Source of the DNA: Myxococcota bacterium
Lineage (GTDB): Bacteria > Myxococcota_A > Bradymonadia > UBA7976 > UBA1532
DNA: 41,996 nucleotides
Assembly: GCA_023150895.1 (NCBI GenBank)
Contig: JAKLJY010000066.1
Coordinates: 1-41,996, forward strand
Direction: 5' to 3'
How positions within the stretch are numbered: position 1 is the first letter of the stretch; each line of letters opens with the position of its first letter. The notes beneath the pieces were generated by a model. It made no database searches. It was not told the origin of the DNA and was given only the letters and a program-made list of their open reading frames with translations. Position numbers and translations under genes: made by a program. This document shows, piece after piece, positions 1 to 7,566 of this stretch.

Positions 1-1103
1 ACCGTATGGTCGAGCGCGGCCGGCGAGACGGCGTCCAGGGTCCGCTCCAGGGCGGCCATCACCCCACCCCCACCCCCACCCGTGCCGATGGGCTCGAGGG
101 CCGCTGCCGTGACCTCGGTCGCGACCGGCGGCGTCGCCGGTCGGTCCACCTCCGCGTAGGCGGTCAGACGCTCCGGGAAGACCGCCCGCAACCAATCGCT
201 CAGGGGCGGCTCTCCGGTGGTCACCCCCGCCGCCGCGCCCGCCGCGCGCAGCGCCCCGGCGAAGTGCTGCATGTCCGGGTAGCGCGCCTCCGGGTCGACG
301 GCCATCGCCCGTCCGACGACCAGGGCGAGCGCCGGGGCGACGCCCAGCTCGGCCAGCGGTCGCAACGGCCGGCCGCTCGCGACGCGGTCGAGCGTGGCCA
401 GCGGCCCCTCGAAGCTCTGAAAGGCCCGCGCGCCGCTGAGGAGCTCGTAAAGGACGACGCCGAGCGCATACTGGTCGGCCCGCGCGTCCACGGCGCCGCC
501 CCGCGCCTGTTCGGGGCTCATGTACGCATATTTGCCCTGAATGAGCCCGTCGGGGCCGTCGGGCCCCGTGGCGGCGTCGGCCAGGCCGAAGTCCGTGAGC
601 TTGACGTCGCCGTCGAAAGACAAGAGCACGTTGTGCGGCGACACGTCGCGATGGACGAGGCGCATCGGCACCCCGGCCGCGTCGCGGGCGCCATGGGCAT
701 GATGGAGCCCCGCTGCGCAGGCCAGCCCGATCTCGAGCGCGACGCCGGCCGGAAGCGGCTGCGCCCCGAGGCGATCCTGGACCGCCTTCAGGTCGACCCC
801 GTGGACGTACTCCATCGCCAGCCAGGCCGCGCCGTCGGACCGGCCGAAGTCGAAGACCTGCACGATGTGCCGATGGGCCAGCACGGCGGAGAGCCGCGCT
901 TCGCGCTCGAACCGTTCGGCCACCCGGGGATCGCCCGCCAGTTGTGGCAGGGCGCGCTTGATGGCCACCCGCTTGCGGAACCCGGCTTCGCGCTCCAGCG
1001 TCGCCAGGTGCACCTCGCCCATGCCGCCCTGCGCGATGCAGTGCAGCAGGCGATAGGGCCCCAGACGGCTGGTGGCGGGGTCTCCGGGGGGGCGCGGGTC
1101 CAC
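1..1103 (-). CDS. Hanks-type Ser/Thr protein kinase, C-terminus cut by window edge
   Basis: Reading the minus strand from a GTG at 1103 gives 367 residues with no stop before the window edge. All kinase landmarks are present: a Gly-rich loop (QGGMGEV, about residues 25-31), the ATP-binding Lys in VAIKRAL (K49), HRDVSPHN with catalytic Asp about residue 153, DFG at 171-173 and SPE at 196-198. The catalytic loop has Ser where many bacterial kinases have Lys (HRDVSPHN rather than HRDVKPEN), common in myxobacterial kinases. After the kinase lobe (ending about residue 280) is a Pro/Gly-rich tail with no membrane helix in view, so it may be cytosolic. It phosphorylates protein Ser/Thr; substrates are unknown. 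The GTG start is the best in-frame choice but lacks a clear ribosome site. It is divergent from the ferredoxin gene, 59 bases away. Confidence 0.9.
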   Translation of the reverse strand, partial: MDPRPPGDPATSRLGPYRLLHCIAQGGMGEVHLATLEREAGFRKRVAIKRALPQLAGDPRVAERFEREARLSAVLAHRHIVQVFDFGRSDGAAWLAMEYVHGVDLKAVQDRLGAQPLPAGVALEIGLACAAGLHHAHGARDAAGVPMRLVHRDVSPHNVLLSFDGDVKLTDFGLADAATGPDGPDGLIQGKYAYMSPEQARGGAVDARADQYALGVVLYELLSGARAFQSFEGPLATLDRVASGRPLRPLAELGVAPALALVVGRAMAVDPEARYPDMQHFAGALRAAGAAAGVTTGEPPLSDWLRAVFPERLTAYAEVDRPATPPVATEVTAAALEPIGTGGGGGGVMAALERTLDAVSPAALDHT

Positions 1104-1162
1104 GGGCGGAGCATGCCCCGAAACGCAGGCCGCGTCGAAACCTGCGCGCAGCCGGCCGCGTC

Positions 1163-1540
1163 ATGTCAGAAACCAGCCCCATGTCCGAACCCCGCCGCCA
1201 CACCGTCGAGTTCTTTCAGGGCGACCGCGCCTGGACCGTCACGGTCGACGAGGGGGAGTCCCTCCTGCAGGCCGCCCACGCCTGCGAGGCCCCGGTTCAC
1301 ACGCTGTGCAACGGCATCGGCGCGTGCGTTCAGTGCAAGGTCCGCATCGAGGCGGGCATGGACCACCTCAGCCGGCCCAACGCCCTCGAGCGCGACCGCC
1401 TCGGCAACATCTTTCACCTGACGCAGGAGCGCCTCGCCTGTCAGTCGCTGGTGGCCGGTCCCGTCCGCGTGGAGGCCCTGCCCGTCCGCCTCCCGCGCAA
1501 GAAGGCCCCGCCCCCCGGGTTCCGCCCGGCGGGGCGCTGA
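1163..1540 (+). CDS. [2Fe-2S] ferredoxin, adrenodoxin-like spacing
   Basis: This 125-residue protein has the plant/adrenodoxin ferredoxin pattern. The cluster ligands are C49, C55 and C58 in LCNGIGACVQCKV and C93 in ERLACQSL, a C-X5-C-X2-C-X34-C layout. That is closest to adrenodoxin-type ferredoxins, which use X5/X2/X36-37. The first 12 residues and the basic, Pro-rich last 20 lie outside the fold. A second ATG at residue 7 (1181) could be the real start. It should carry one electron at a time in the cytoplasm; its partner oxidoreductase is not encoded nearby. The fused aconitase-type enzyme starts 69 bases downstream on the same strand, so the two may be co-transcribed, but nothing in the sequence links them functionally. 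Confidence 0.85.
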   Translation: MSETSPMSEPRRHTVEFFQGDRAWTVTVDEGESLLQAAHACEAPVHTLCNGIGACVQCKVRIEAGMDHLSRPNALERDRLGNIFHLTQERLACQSLVAGPVRVEALPVRLPRKKAPPPGFRPAGR

Positions 1541-1609
1541 CAGCCGCGCGCGCGTGTGCTACACAGGCGCGTCGTTTCGACCCACATCGACCGCCCAAGG
1601 AGCACCCCG

Positions 1610-3598
1610 TTGGCCCAGAACCTGCCGATGACGCTGACGCAGAAGATCCTCTACGCGCACGCCATCCAGCCGCCCCGCAACGGCCTGCGCGCCGGCGACA
1701 TCGTCCGCATCAAGGTCGACTGGACCATCGCCTCCGAGCTGGCCTGGAACGGCATGAACCAGACCTGGGCCGCCCTGGGCAAGCCCCCGGTGCACGACAA
1801 GAACCGCTTCTATCTCGCGGTCGATCACACGGTCGATCCCGTCACCCTCGCCACCGACAAGCGCGCGCAGAAGCTCGCGGATCTCAGCCGTGACTTCGCC
1901 CGCGAGAGCGGCATCAAGTACTTCTACGACGCCAACGAGACCATTCTGCACACCCGGTTCTACCGGGATCTCGTGCAGCCCGGTGAGGTCGTTCTCGGCG
2001 CCGACAGCCACACCAGCAGCCACGGCGGGCTCGGCGCCTTCGCCATCGGCCTCGGCGGGGCGGACATCACGGTGGCGATGGTGCTCGGCGAGAGCTGGAT
2101 CGAGGTCCCCGAGGCCATCGCCGTCGAGTACCGCGGCGCGCTGCCCTTCGGTTTCGGCGGCAAGGACGTCATCCTCAAGACGCTGGGGACGCTGGGGCGC
2201 AATACGGTCGCGATGGAGCGCTCGGTCGAGTACGTCGGCGACGCGGTGCGCCACTTCACGACGGACATGCGCTTCACCATTGCCAACATGACGGCCGAGT
2301 TCGGCGGTCTCAACGGCATCTTCGAGGCCGACGCCACCGTCGCCCACTGGCTTTCGCTGCACCGCAAGACGCACAAGGACGAGGCCCGGTACTTCCACGC
2401 CGATCCGGGGGCCGAGTACGTCGCGCGGCACGTGATCGACCTCGCGGGCATGGCGCCGCAGGTGGCCAAACCGTTCTCGCCGGACAACGTCTTCGACGTC
2501 ACCAGCGTCGCCGGCATGGAGATCCACGGCGGTTTCATCGGGGCCTGCACCACGACGGAAGAAGAGCTCGTCCTCGCCGGTCTGCTCCTCGAGAAGATGC
2601 TCGACGCGGGCATCGCCCCGAAACCGACGCGCAACCGCCTCGTGGTGCCCGGCGACCTGGACATCCAGGCCCGGCTGCGCGAGGCGGGGCTGCTGGCCGC
2701 CTACGAGCGCGCCGGGTTCCGCACGGCCCCGCCCGGGTGCAGCATGTGCCTCGGCGTGGCCAGTGAGCGCGCGGCGGAAGGCGAGGTCTGGCTCACCAGC
2801 CAGAACCGCAACTACGAAAACCGCATGGGCAAGGGCTCGTTCGCCTGGCTCGCCTCGGCGGCCACCGTCGCCGTGTCCGCGCCACAGCTCGCCGTCACGG
2901 ATCCGCGCCCCTGGCTGGCTCAGGTCGATCAGGACCGTTTCCGCCGCATCCTGCGCCGCGATCAGGACGTCCACGTCCCCGAGGTCGTGACGATCGAGCC
3001 CGCACCGGTGACGGCACCGGGCGCCGCGACGGCCTCGGCGGCGAGCGATGGCCCGGCGGGCGGTCCGGCGGCTTCGTCGAACGGCCTCACGGGCCGCGTC
3101 CAGCGATTCGGCGACCACATCGACACCGACGCCATCATCCCCGGCGAGTTCTGCCACCTGACGGCCTTCTCCGATCTGGGCGAGAAGTGTTTCTTCCACG
3201 TCCGGCCCGGTTTCGCTGCGCGGGTCCGCGAGGGCTACGGCGTGATCGTAGCCGGCGAGGGCTGGGGCTCCGGCTCGTCGCGCGAGCAGGCCGTCTGGGC
3301 GCTGAAGGGCGCCGGCGTGCAGGTGGTCATCGCCCGCAGCTACGCCTTCATCCACAAGCGCAACCTGGTCAACGAGGCGCTGCCGTACCTCGTCATGAAG
3401 GACGAGCGGTTCTACGAGCGCGCCGTCGACGGCGCCGAGGTCTCCGTGGATCTCGCCGCCGGCGTCGTCACCGTGGCGGGCGAGGCCTTCCACGCCGAGA
3501 CGCCGACCCGCATCGTCCAGGCCCTCGCCACGGCGGGGGGCATCGTGCCGGCGATCCAGGCGCACGGCAACGACGTCTTCGAACGCCTGACGCACTGA
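1610..3598 (+). CDS. Aconitase-superfamily hydro-lyase, large and small subunits fused
   Basis: The protein (662 residues) joins a LeuC/homoaconitase-type large domain (about 1-455) to a LeuD-type swivel domain (about 493-662) through an Ala/Pro/Ser linker (about 460-492). The large domain has the substrate-loop motif GADSHTSSHGGLGAF (about 130-144) and three cluster Cys: C313 in GACTTT, and C377 and C380 in PGCSMCLG. The swivel domain has DTDAIIP (about 505-511) and GSGSSREQAVWAL with the active-site Ser region (about 553). Such enzymes isomerise a hydroxy-acid by dehydration and rehydration on a [4Fe-4S] cluster. The first Cys motif is normally SCTN; here it is ACTT, so the substrate (isopropylmalate, homocitrate, or another alkylmalate) cannot be named. 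A TTG start is chosen because AAGGAG at 1597-1602 lies 7 bases before it; the ATG at 1628 is too far from that site. Confidence 0.85.
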   Translation: MAQNLPMTLTQKILYAHAIQPPRNGLRAGDIVRIKVDWTIASELAWNGMNQTWAALGKPPVHDKNRFYLAVDHTVDPVTLATDKRAQKLADLSRDFARESGIKYFYDANETILHTRFYRDLVQPGEVVLGADSHTSSHGGLGAFAIGLGGADITVAMVLGESWIEVPEAIAVEYRGALPFGFGGKDVILKTLGTLGRNTVAMERSVEYVGDAVRHFTTDMRFTIANMTAEFGGLNGIFEADATVAHWLSLHRKTHKDEARYFHADPGAEYVARHVIDLAGMAPQVAKPFSPDNVFDVTSVAGMEIHGGFIGACTTTEEELVLAGLLLEKMLDAGIAPKPTRNRLVVPGDLDIQARLREAGLLAAYERAGFRTAPPGCSMCLGVASERAAEGEVWLTSQNRNYENRMGKGSFAWLASAATVAVSAPQLAVTDPRPWLAQVDQDRFRRILRRDQDVHVPEVVTIEPAPVTAPGAATASAASDGPAGGPAASSNGLTGRVQRFGDHIDTDAIIPGEFCHLTAFSDLGEKCFFHVRPGFAARVREGYGVIVAGEGWGSGSSREQAVWALKGAGVQVVIARSYAFIHKRNLVNEALPYLVMKDERFYERAVDGAEVSVDLAAGVVTVAGEAFHAETPTRIVQALATAGGIVPAIQAHGNDVFERLTH

Positions 3599-3653
3599 GA
3601 CGCGCGCCCGGGGGCCATCCCCGCCGTCGTTCTCCCCGTTCACCGGAGGCCCC

Positions 3654-4259
3654 ATGACCGTCGCACGTTCCCCCCGCCGTCTGGTCGCGCTTGCCGTCGC
3701 CCTCGCCGCACCGCTCGCGACCTTCACCCCGACGGTCGCCCACGCGGACGAGCCCGTCGCCGTCGAAGGTCAGCTCGCCTACGTGCGCCCGACCGAGGCC
3801 GACGGCTTCGATGGCCTGGCCTGGGGGGCCGATCTCAAGGCCCTCTACGCCCGATTCCCCGCGCTCAAGAAGAATTACCCGGCCGGCAAGGTCGCGGGCA
3901 TTCTCAAGAAGGGCGGCGGGGCCATTCTGGAGACCCGTCTGAAGTTCAAGGGCGTGGAGTATCCCGGCAAGCTCTACATCGACGCCAAGGGCCTGTACCG
4001 CGTCGCCATCGAGGTCAAGGTCGACGAATCGGCGGCCGGCCCGGGCGGGGGCAGCATCGACAAGCTGCTCGATCCGATCCTGGGCGATCTCTCGACGCCC
4101 GACGAAGAGACGGCGGAGACCCGCCTGTGGAAGGGCAGCGCGACGGTCGTCTCCGTGACGCGCACGCGCGGTGTCGGCAGCTCCCGCCTCGACATCGGCT
4201 TCCACGCCAAGGCGGCGTACCGACCCGAGAACGCCGGCGGCTCGCTCGGCATCGAGTGA
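3654..4259 (+). CDS. Small secreted protein of unknown function
   Basis: 201 residues with a strong start (GGAGG at 3645-3649, four bases before the ATG). The N-terminus is a classical Sec signal peptide: a basic stretch, an Ala/Leu/Val core, and a likely cut after AHA (about residue 31). The mature part contains 'GFDGLAWGADLKALYARFP' (about 51-69), similar to the short periplasmic domain in which a Trp-Gly motif precedes comparison of a profile value, then Lys/Gly-rich beta-type sequence. It has no Cys in the mature chain and no recognised catalytic motif. It lies 55 bases after the hydro-lyase gene, and its stop overlaps the next start, so it belongs to that transcription unit. I do not recognise the family. 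Confidence 0.75.
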   Translation: MTVARSPRRLVALAVALAAPLATFTPTVAHADEPVAVEGQLAYVRPTEADGFDGLAWGADLKALYARFPALKKNYPAGKVAGILKKGGGAILETRLKFKGVEYPGKLYIDAKGLYRVAIEVKVDESAAGPGGGSIDKLLDPILGDLSTPDEETAETRLWKGSATVVSVTRTRGVGSSRLDIGFHAKAAYRPENAGGSLGIE

Positions 4260-4894
4260 GCGCCGTGCCCCCGCGCGCGATCGATCTCGTCCTCTGGGAC
4301 GTGATGGACACGCTCGTCGCCGATCCGTTTCGCCACGTCATGCCCGCGTTCTTCGGGCTCTCGCTGCGCGCGCTCCTCGAGGTCAAGTCCTCGACGGCCT
4401 GGGTCACGTTCGAGCGGGGTGAAATCGACGAGGCGACGTACTTCGCGACGGCGTTCCGCGATGGGCGCACCTTCGACGGGCCCGGCTTTCGCGAGGCGAT
4501 GCTCGCCGGCGCGTCTTGGCTGCCGGGCATGGAGGCGTTGCTCGAGGGCCTCGGGGACGCCGACGGCCGCCGGCCGCCGATGGTCGCGTTGTCGAACTAC
4601 CCCGTCTGGTTCGAGGACCTCGACGCGCGCCTCGGCCTGTCGCGATGCCTCGACGCGCGGTGGGTCTCGTACCGCACGTCCTGGCGCAAACCCGCCCCGG
4701 AAGCCTATCTCGGCCCGGCCCGGGCCTATGGGGTCGATCCGTCTCGCTGCCTCTTCATCGACGACCGCGAGGAGAACGTCGCGGCCGCCCGGGCCCTCGG
4801 CATGGCCGGCGAGCGTTTCGAAGAGGCCGCTTCGCTCGCCCGTGTGCTCGCGCGGTACGGCCTCTCGGTGCCCGAGACCGCGAGCCCGCGCTGA
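4256..4894 (+). CDS. HAD-superfamily phosphatase, similar to plastid FMN-hydrolase type
   Basis: 212 residues from a GTG whose last two bases overlap the upstream TGA (GTGA), which suggests translational coupling; a second GTG at 4265 is an equal alternative. HAD motifs appear in order: motif I VLWDVMDTL (nucleophile Asp about residue 15), motif II VALSNYP, motif III Lys in SWRKPAPEAY and motif IV CLFIDDREEN. Motif I is unusual, with Met at the position of the second Asp (general acid/base) and an Asp one residue later. From memory, the segment DVMDTLVADPF followed by PAFFG resembles the chloroplast FMN hydrolase family of plants, so a small phosphorylated metabolite such as FMN is a plausible substrate. 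That assignment is inference. It faces the GDYXXLXY gene tail to tail with a 12-base gap. Confidence 0.8.
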   Translation: MSAVPPRAIDLVLWDVMDTLVADPFRHVMPAFFGLSLRALLEVKSSTAWVTFERGEIDEATYFATAFRDGRTFDGPGFREAMLAGASWLPGMEALLEGLGDADGRRPPMVALSNYPVWFEDLDARLGLSRCLDARWVSYRTSWRKPAPEAYLGPARAYGVDPSRCLFIDDREENVAAARALGMAGERFEEAASLARVLARYGLSVPETASPR

Positions 4895-4901
4895 CGAACC
4901 G

Positions 4902-4916
4902 CCCGCTCAGAGCGGG
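4902..4916. terminator. Short inverted repeat between convergent genes
   Basis: CCCGCT, a three-base loop (CAG) and AGCGGG form a perfect 6-bp GC-rich stem exactly where the HAD gene (+) and the GDYXXLXY gene (-) meet; the minus-strand stop codon lies inside it. The position suits a bidirectional transcription stop, but no U-tract follows on either strand, so it is only a candidate. Confidence 0.3.
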
Positions 4917-5422
4917 TTGCGGTCGCTGTCGCGCAGCCCGGCGAGCAGGACGCGACCATTGGCGTCGATGCGCAGTTCGCCGAACTTCGCCGCTTCGTAG
5001 TACTCGCCGCGTCCCTCTTCGAAGAAGTAGGACTCGGCGCCGAACGTCGGCTCGAAGCGGGCACGCTTGAAGCGCAGGCGCTGCTCGTCGGGGGCGAGCG
5101 GACCGCCGTCGTCGAGCCGGGCGAACGAACCGACGTCCGCGGCGTCGATCTTCAGAATGAACGTGCCGGACCGCGGCAGGCGGGGTTCACCGTCCTCCGA
5201 CCGGGGCGGCGCGGCCTCCTCGAGCGCGGTCTGAAGCGGTCGGGCGACGGCATAGCGCAAGGCCATGTAGTCGCCCTGCATCAGGCTGCGGGGGTCGACG
5301 GGCGCCAGGGGCAGCAGCACGCGACGCCCGTGGGTGAGGAGGTGCTCCTTCTCGGCGATGAGGAGCGCCGGTGTCCCGAGACACAGCCCGAGGCCGAGCC
5401 AGAAGAGCGTCGCCGGTTTCAT
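4907..5422 (-). CDS. GDYXXLXY-domain protein
   Basis: 171 residues. One N-terminal membrane helix or signal anchor (about 5-24, LFWLGLGLCLGTPALLI) is followed by the diagnostic motif in 'MQGDYMALRY' (about 49-58, exact GDYxxLxY). The rest is a beta-rich domain with 'FEPTFGAESYFFEEGRGEYY' (about 119-138), also typical of the family. Proteins of this type are commonly encoded beside DUF2157 and DUF4401 membrane proteins, as here, and presumably form an envelope complex with them; the biochemical role is unknown. The ATG overlaps the stop of the DUF4401 gene (ATGA), so translation is probably coupled. It is the last gene of the 9354-4907 operon. Confidence 0.85.
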   Translation of the reverse strand: MKPATLFWLGLGLCLGTPALLIAEKEHLLTHGRRVLLPLAPVDPRSLMQGDYMALRYAVARPLQTALEEAAPPRSEDGEPRLPRSGTFILKIDAADVGSFARLDDGGPLAPDEQRLRFKRARFEPTFGAESYFFEEGRGEYYEAAKFGELRIDANGRVLLAGLRDSDRNPL

Positions 5423-6498
5423 CGCGAAGTCTCCTCGGCGGCAGCCGGGGCGCCGCCCCCGACCAGGCGGACGAACACGGCCCGAAACGCGAGGGCCACG
5501 AGCCCGCTCGCCAGGAGGAGACCGGCCTTGTGCCAGAGGGGCAGCGTCAGGCTGTAGTAGAAACCGGACAGAAAGAGGCAGAGGAACACGACACCGAAGA
5601 GCAAAAGCACCGCATCCCGTTCTCGAATGGCCAGCCCGAGCACCACCAACGCGGCCGGCACGCCGGGGGCCTGAAGCGAGAGACCGCCGACGAGCGCCGT
5701 CACGGGCAGGATGAGGGCCCGCCGCCCGGTGGAGGCCCCGAGCGCCGTCGTATCGCGGAGCATCTGCACCGCCAGCAACGCCGTCAGCCCCAGACCCGTC
5801 AGGGGTGTCAGGTACTTCGTCCTCAGCTCCGGGCCGATGGAGAACGCCAGCACGACGAGCGCGGCGGCGAGCAGTCCGTACCGCGCCGGCCCGACCATCG
5901 CGGCCACGGCGGCGCTCGTCCGCTCCGCCGAGAGCCCGCCGAGCAGGACCACGACCCCGAACGCGGCCACGAGCGCCCCCTCGCCGAACACGGGCAGGTT
6001 CGCGTCGGCCGCAAACGCCAACAGGCCCCCGAGCACGGCGGCCGCGCTCAGAAACCGATGCGCGGGATCCCGATGTGCGACCACCATGAGGCCGGCCTGC
6101 ACCGAAACGAGCAGCGTGAGCGCCGAGGCGGGGACCTCGGTGAGGAAGAGGCCGATGATCGTCAGCGTTTGTCCCGTCAGGCCGAGCGCCACGGCGAGCT
6201 GCCGACGGAACTCGTTTCCCACGCCGGCCATGGGGCACGCGGCGACGAGAAACCCGATGCCGAGGACGAGGTTGAAGCCGGCGCTGTCGAACGCGCCCGC
6301 TGCCCCCAGAAAGGCCAGGAGGAACGCAGCGGCCATCCATGCGCCGAACCCCGTCGCGGCCCGGACGTACCAGGGCAAGGCGTCGGCGTCGGCCGCCCGG
6401 AGGGCCTCGCGCGCCGCTTCCAGCGTCGCCGGATCTGCACCTGCCGCCGTCAGCACCGCCCCGAGCGGCGGCGACCGGAAGACCTCCCGTGGCGTCAT
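5419..6498 (-). CDS. DUF4401-type polytopic membrane protein
   Basis: 359 residues, mostly hydrophobic. After a soluble N-terminus of about 45 residues, roughly ten membrane helices follow, beginning near GFGAWMAAAFLLAFLGAAGA (about 50-69), with a short charged turn HRDPAHRF near the middle. The location between a DUF2157 gene and a GDYXXLXY gene, each joined by a 4-base ATGA overlap, is what identifies it as the DUF4401 partner; this rests on context and topology as much as on sequence. Function is unknown. The family is usually discussed as an inner-membrane assembly with its two neighbours. Confidence 0.8.
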   Translation of the reverse strand: MTPREVFRSPPLGAVLTAAGADPATLEAAREALRAADADALPWYVRAATGFGAWMAAAFLLAFLGAAGAFDSAGFNLVLGIGFLVAACPMAGVGNEFRRQLAVALGLTGQTLTIIGLFLTEVPASALTLLVSVQAGLMVVAHRDPAHRFLSAAAVLGGLLAFAADANLPVFGEGALVAAFGVVVLLGGLSAERTSAAVAAMVGPARYGLLAAALVVLAFSIGPELRTKYLTPLTGLGLTALLAVQMLRDTTALGASTGRRALILPVTALVGGLSLQAPGVPAALVVLGLAIRERDAVLLLFGVVFLCLFLSGFYYSLTLPLWHKAGLLLASGLVALAFRAVFVRLVGGGAPAAAEETSR

Positions 6499-7559
6499 GG
6501 CGCCCCCCCGCCCGGCCCGCCCGTCGTCGGAGCCGCGCTTCCACCCGAAATCTCACGGTGCTGCGTCCGCAGCCAGCTCGCCGCCCCGGCCACCAGCGCC
6601 AGGACGTATGCCGAGACGAACAGGATGCCGCCTTCGCCCAGGTCGATGACGTCGAAGATGACGCGGCTGCCCCCGGTGATCAGCACGGAGACCACGGCGA
6701 AGACCGCGACCGTCAGGGCGAAGAGATCCGGACGACGGCCCGGACGGTAGTAGGCATGGGCAACGGCGACGGCCGCCCCCAGGGCGCCGATGCTCAGCGT
6801 CGCCAGCACACCGAAAGAGCGGGTCTCCAGTACCGACCAGCACGCCGCCCCGGTCAACGGAGAGGCAGACAGCAGCATCAGCGTCCGGGGACCGAATCGG
6901 CCCGCGCCGGCGCGCAGGTGGCGCTCGCCGGAGTGCTCCCAGAGGGCCAGAAGCCCCGCGTTCGCCCCGCCGATCATCACGGCGCCGACCACCTCGCGTA
7001 CCCGCGGCCCGAAGAAGATGAACTGGCTCTCCCAGAACGTCCCGAACGCCAGGTTCAGCAGGAGAATCCACGCCACGACGAGCGGCGCGAAGCGCGAGAG
7101 CACGACCCAGGGGGTGATGAGCACGGCCCAGCTCGCGAAGAGCTGCCAGGCGTCCGCACCGGTCTGGTAGGTCTGGCCGTGCACCAGCAGCGCCGCGCCC
7201 GCCGTCAGACAGGCCAGCGAGAGGCAGACGAGCCCGCCGAGGCGGTCGAAACCGAGTGCACGTCCGCCGAGCGCCAGGCCGGCGGTGAGGACGATGGGCA
7301 GCATCAGGCGCACCTCGCGCCCCATCGCTTGCCAGTTGAACGCCACCGCGTAGATGATGGCTGCGCCAATCAGCGCTCCACCGAGCAGGGCCAACCCGAG
7401 TGACAGGGCCTCGCGCCAGGCGCTCACCGGCGGCGGCGCCCCGACCGTGGCCCAGGCGCGGCGCCAGATCTCGTCGGGCAGAACGTCCCGCAGGGCCCGC
7501 AGCCGCGCCGCGCGGGCCGGTCCATCCAGGGGATCGGGGGCGCCGGCCGGGACGGTCAC
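6495..7559 (-). CDS. DUF2157-type polytopic membrane protein
   Basis: 354 residues from a GTG at 7559, seven bases after the stop of the OmpA gene, with GAGG four bases before it. Longer readings toward 7694 run into the OmpA coding sequence and are rejected. The first 60 residues are soluble and contain 'LRDVLPDEIWRRAW' and an Ala/Arg-rich helix, matching the cytosolic N-terminus of DUF2157 proteins. About ten membrane helices follow, starting near ALSLGLALLGGALIGAAIIY. A conserved-looking luminal loop has 'HGQTYQTGADAWQLF', a motif I associate with DUF2157 proteins. Biochemical function is unknown. It shares an operon with OmpA, DUF4401 and GDYXXLXY genes. Confidence 0.82.
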   Translation of the reverse strand: MTVPAGAPDPLDGPARAARLRALRDVLPDEIWRRAWATVGAPPPVSAWREALSLGLALLGGALIGAAIIYAVAFNWQAMGREVRLMLPIVLTAGLALGGRALGFDRLGGLVCLSLACLTAGAALLVHGQTYQTGADAWQLFASWAVLITPWVVLSRFAPLVVAWILLLNLAFGTFWESQFIFFGPRVREVVGAVMIGGANAGLLALWEHSGERHLRAGAGRFGPRTLMLLSASPLTGAACWSVLETRSFGVLATLSIGALGAAVAVAHAYYRPGRRPDLFALTVAVFAVVSVLITGGSRVIFDVIDLGEGGILFVSAYVLALVAGAASWLRTQHREISGGSAAPTTGGPGGGAP

Positions 7560-7566
7560 GACCGCC

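Noticed and set aside
6-1421. A 471-residue plus-strand frame opposite the kinase
   Set aside because: The minus strand encodes a complete kinase core with VAIK, HRD and DFG; the plus frame is its shadow.
1559-3727. A 722-residue minus-strand frame opposite the hydro-lyase
   Set aside because: It contains no recognisable domain, and the plus strand encodes all catalytic motifs of the aconitase superfamily.
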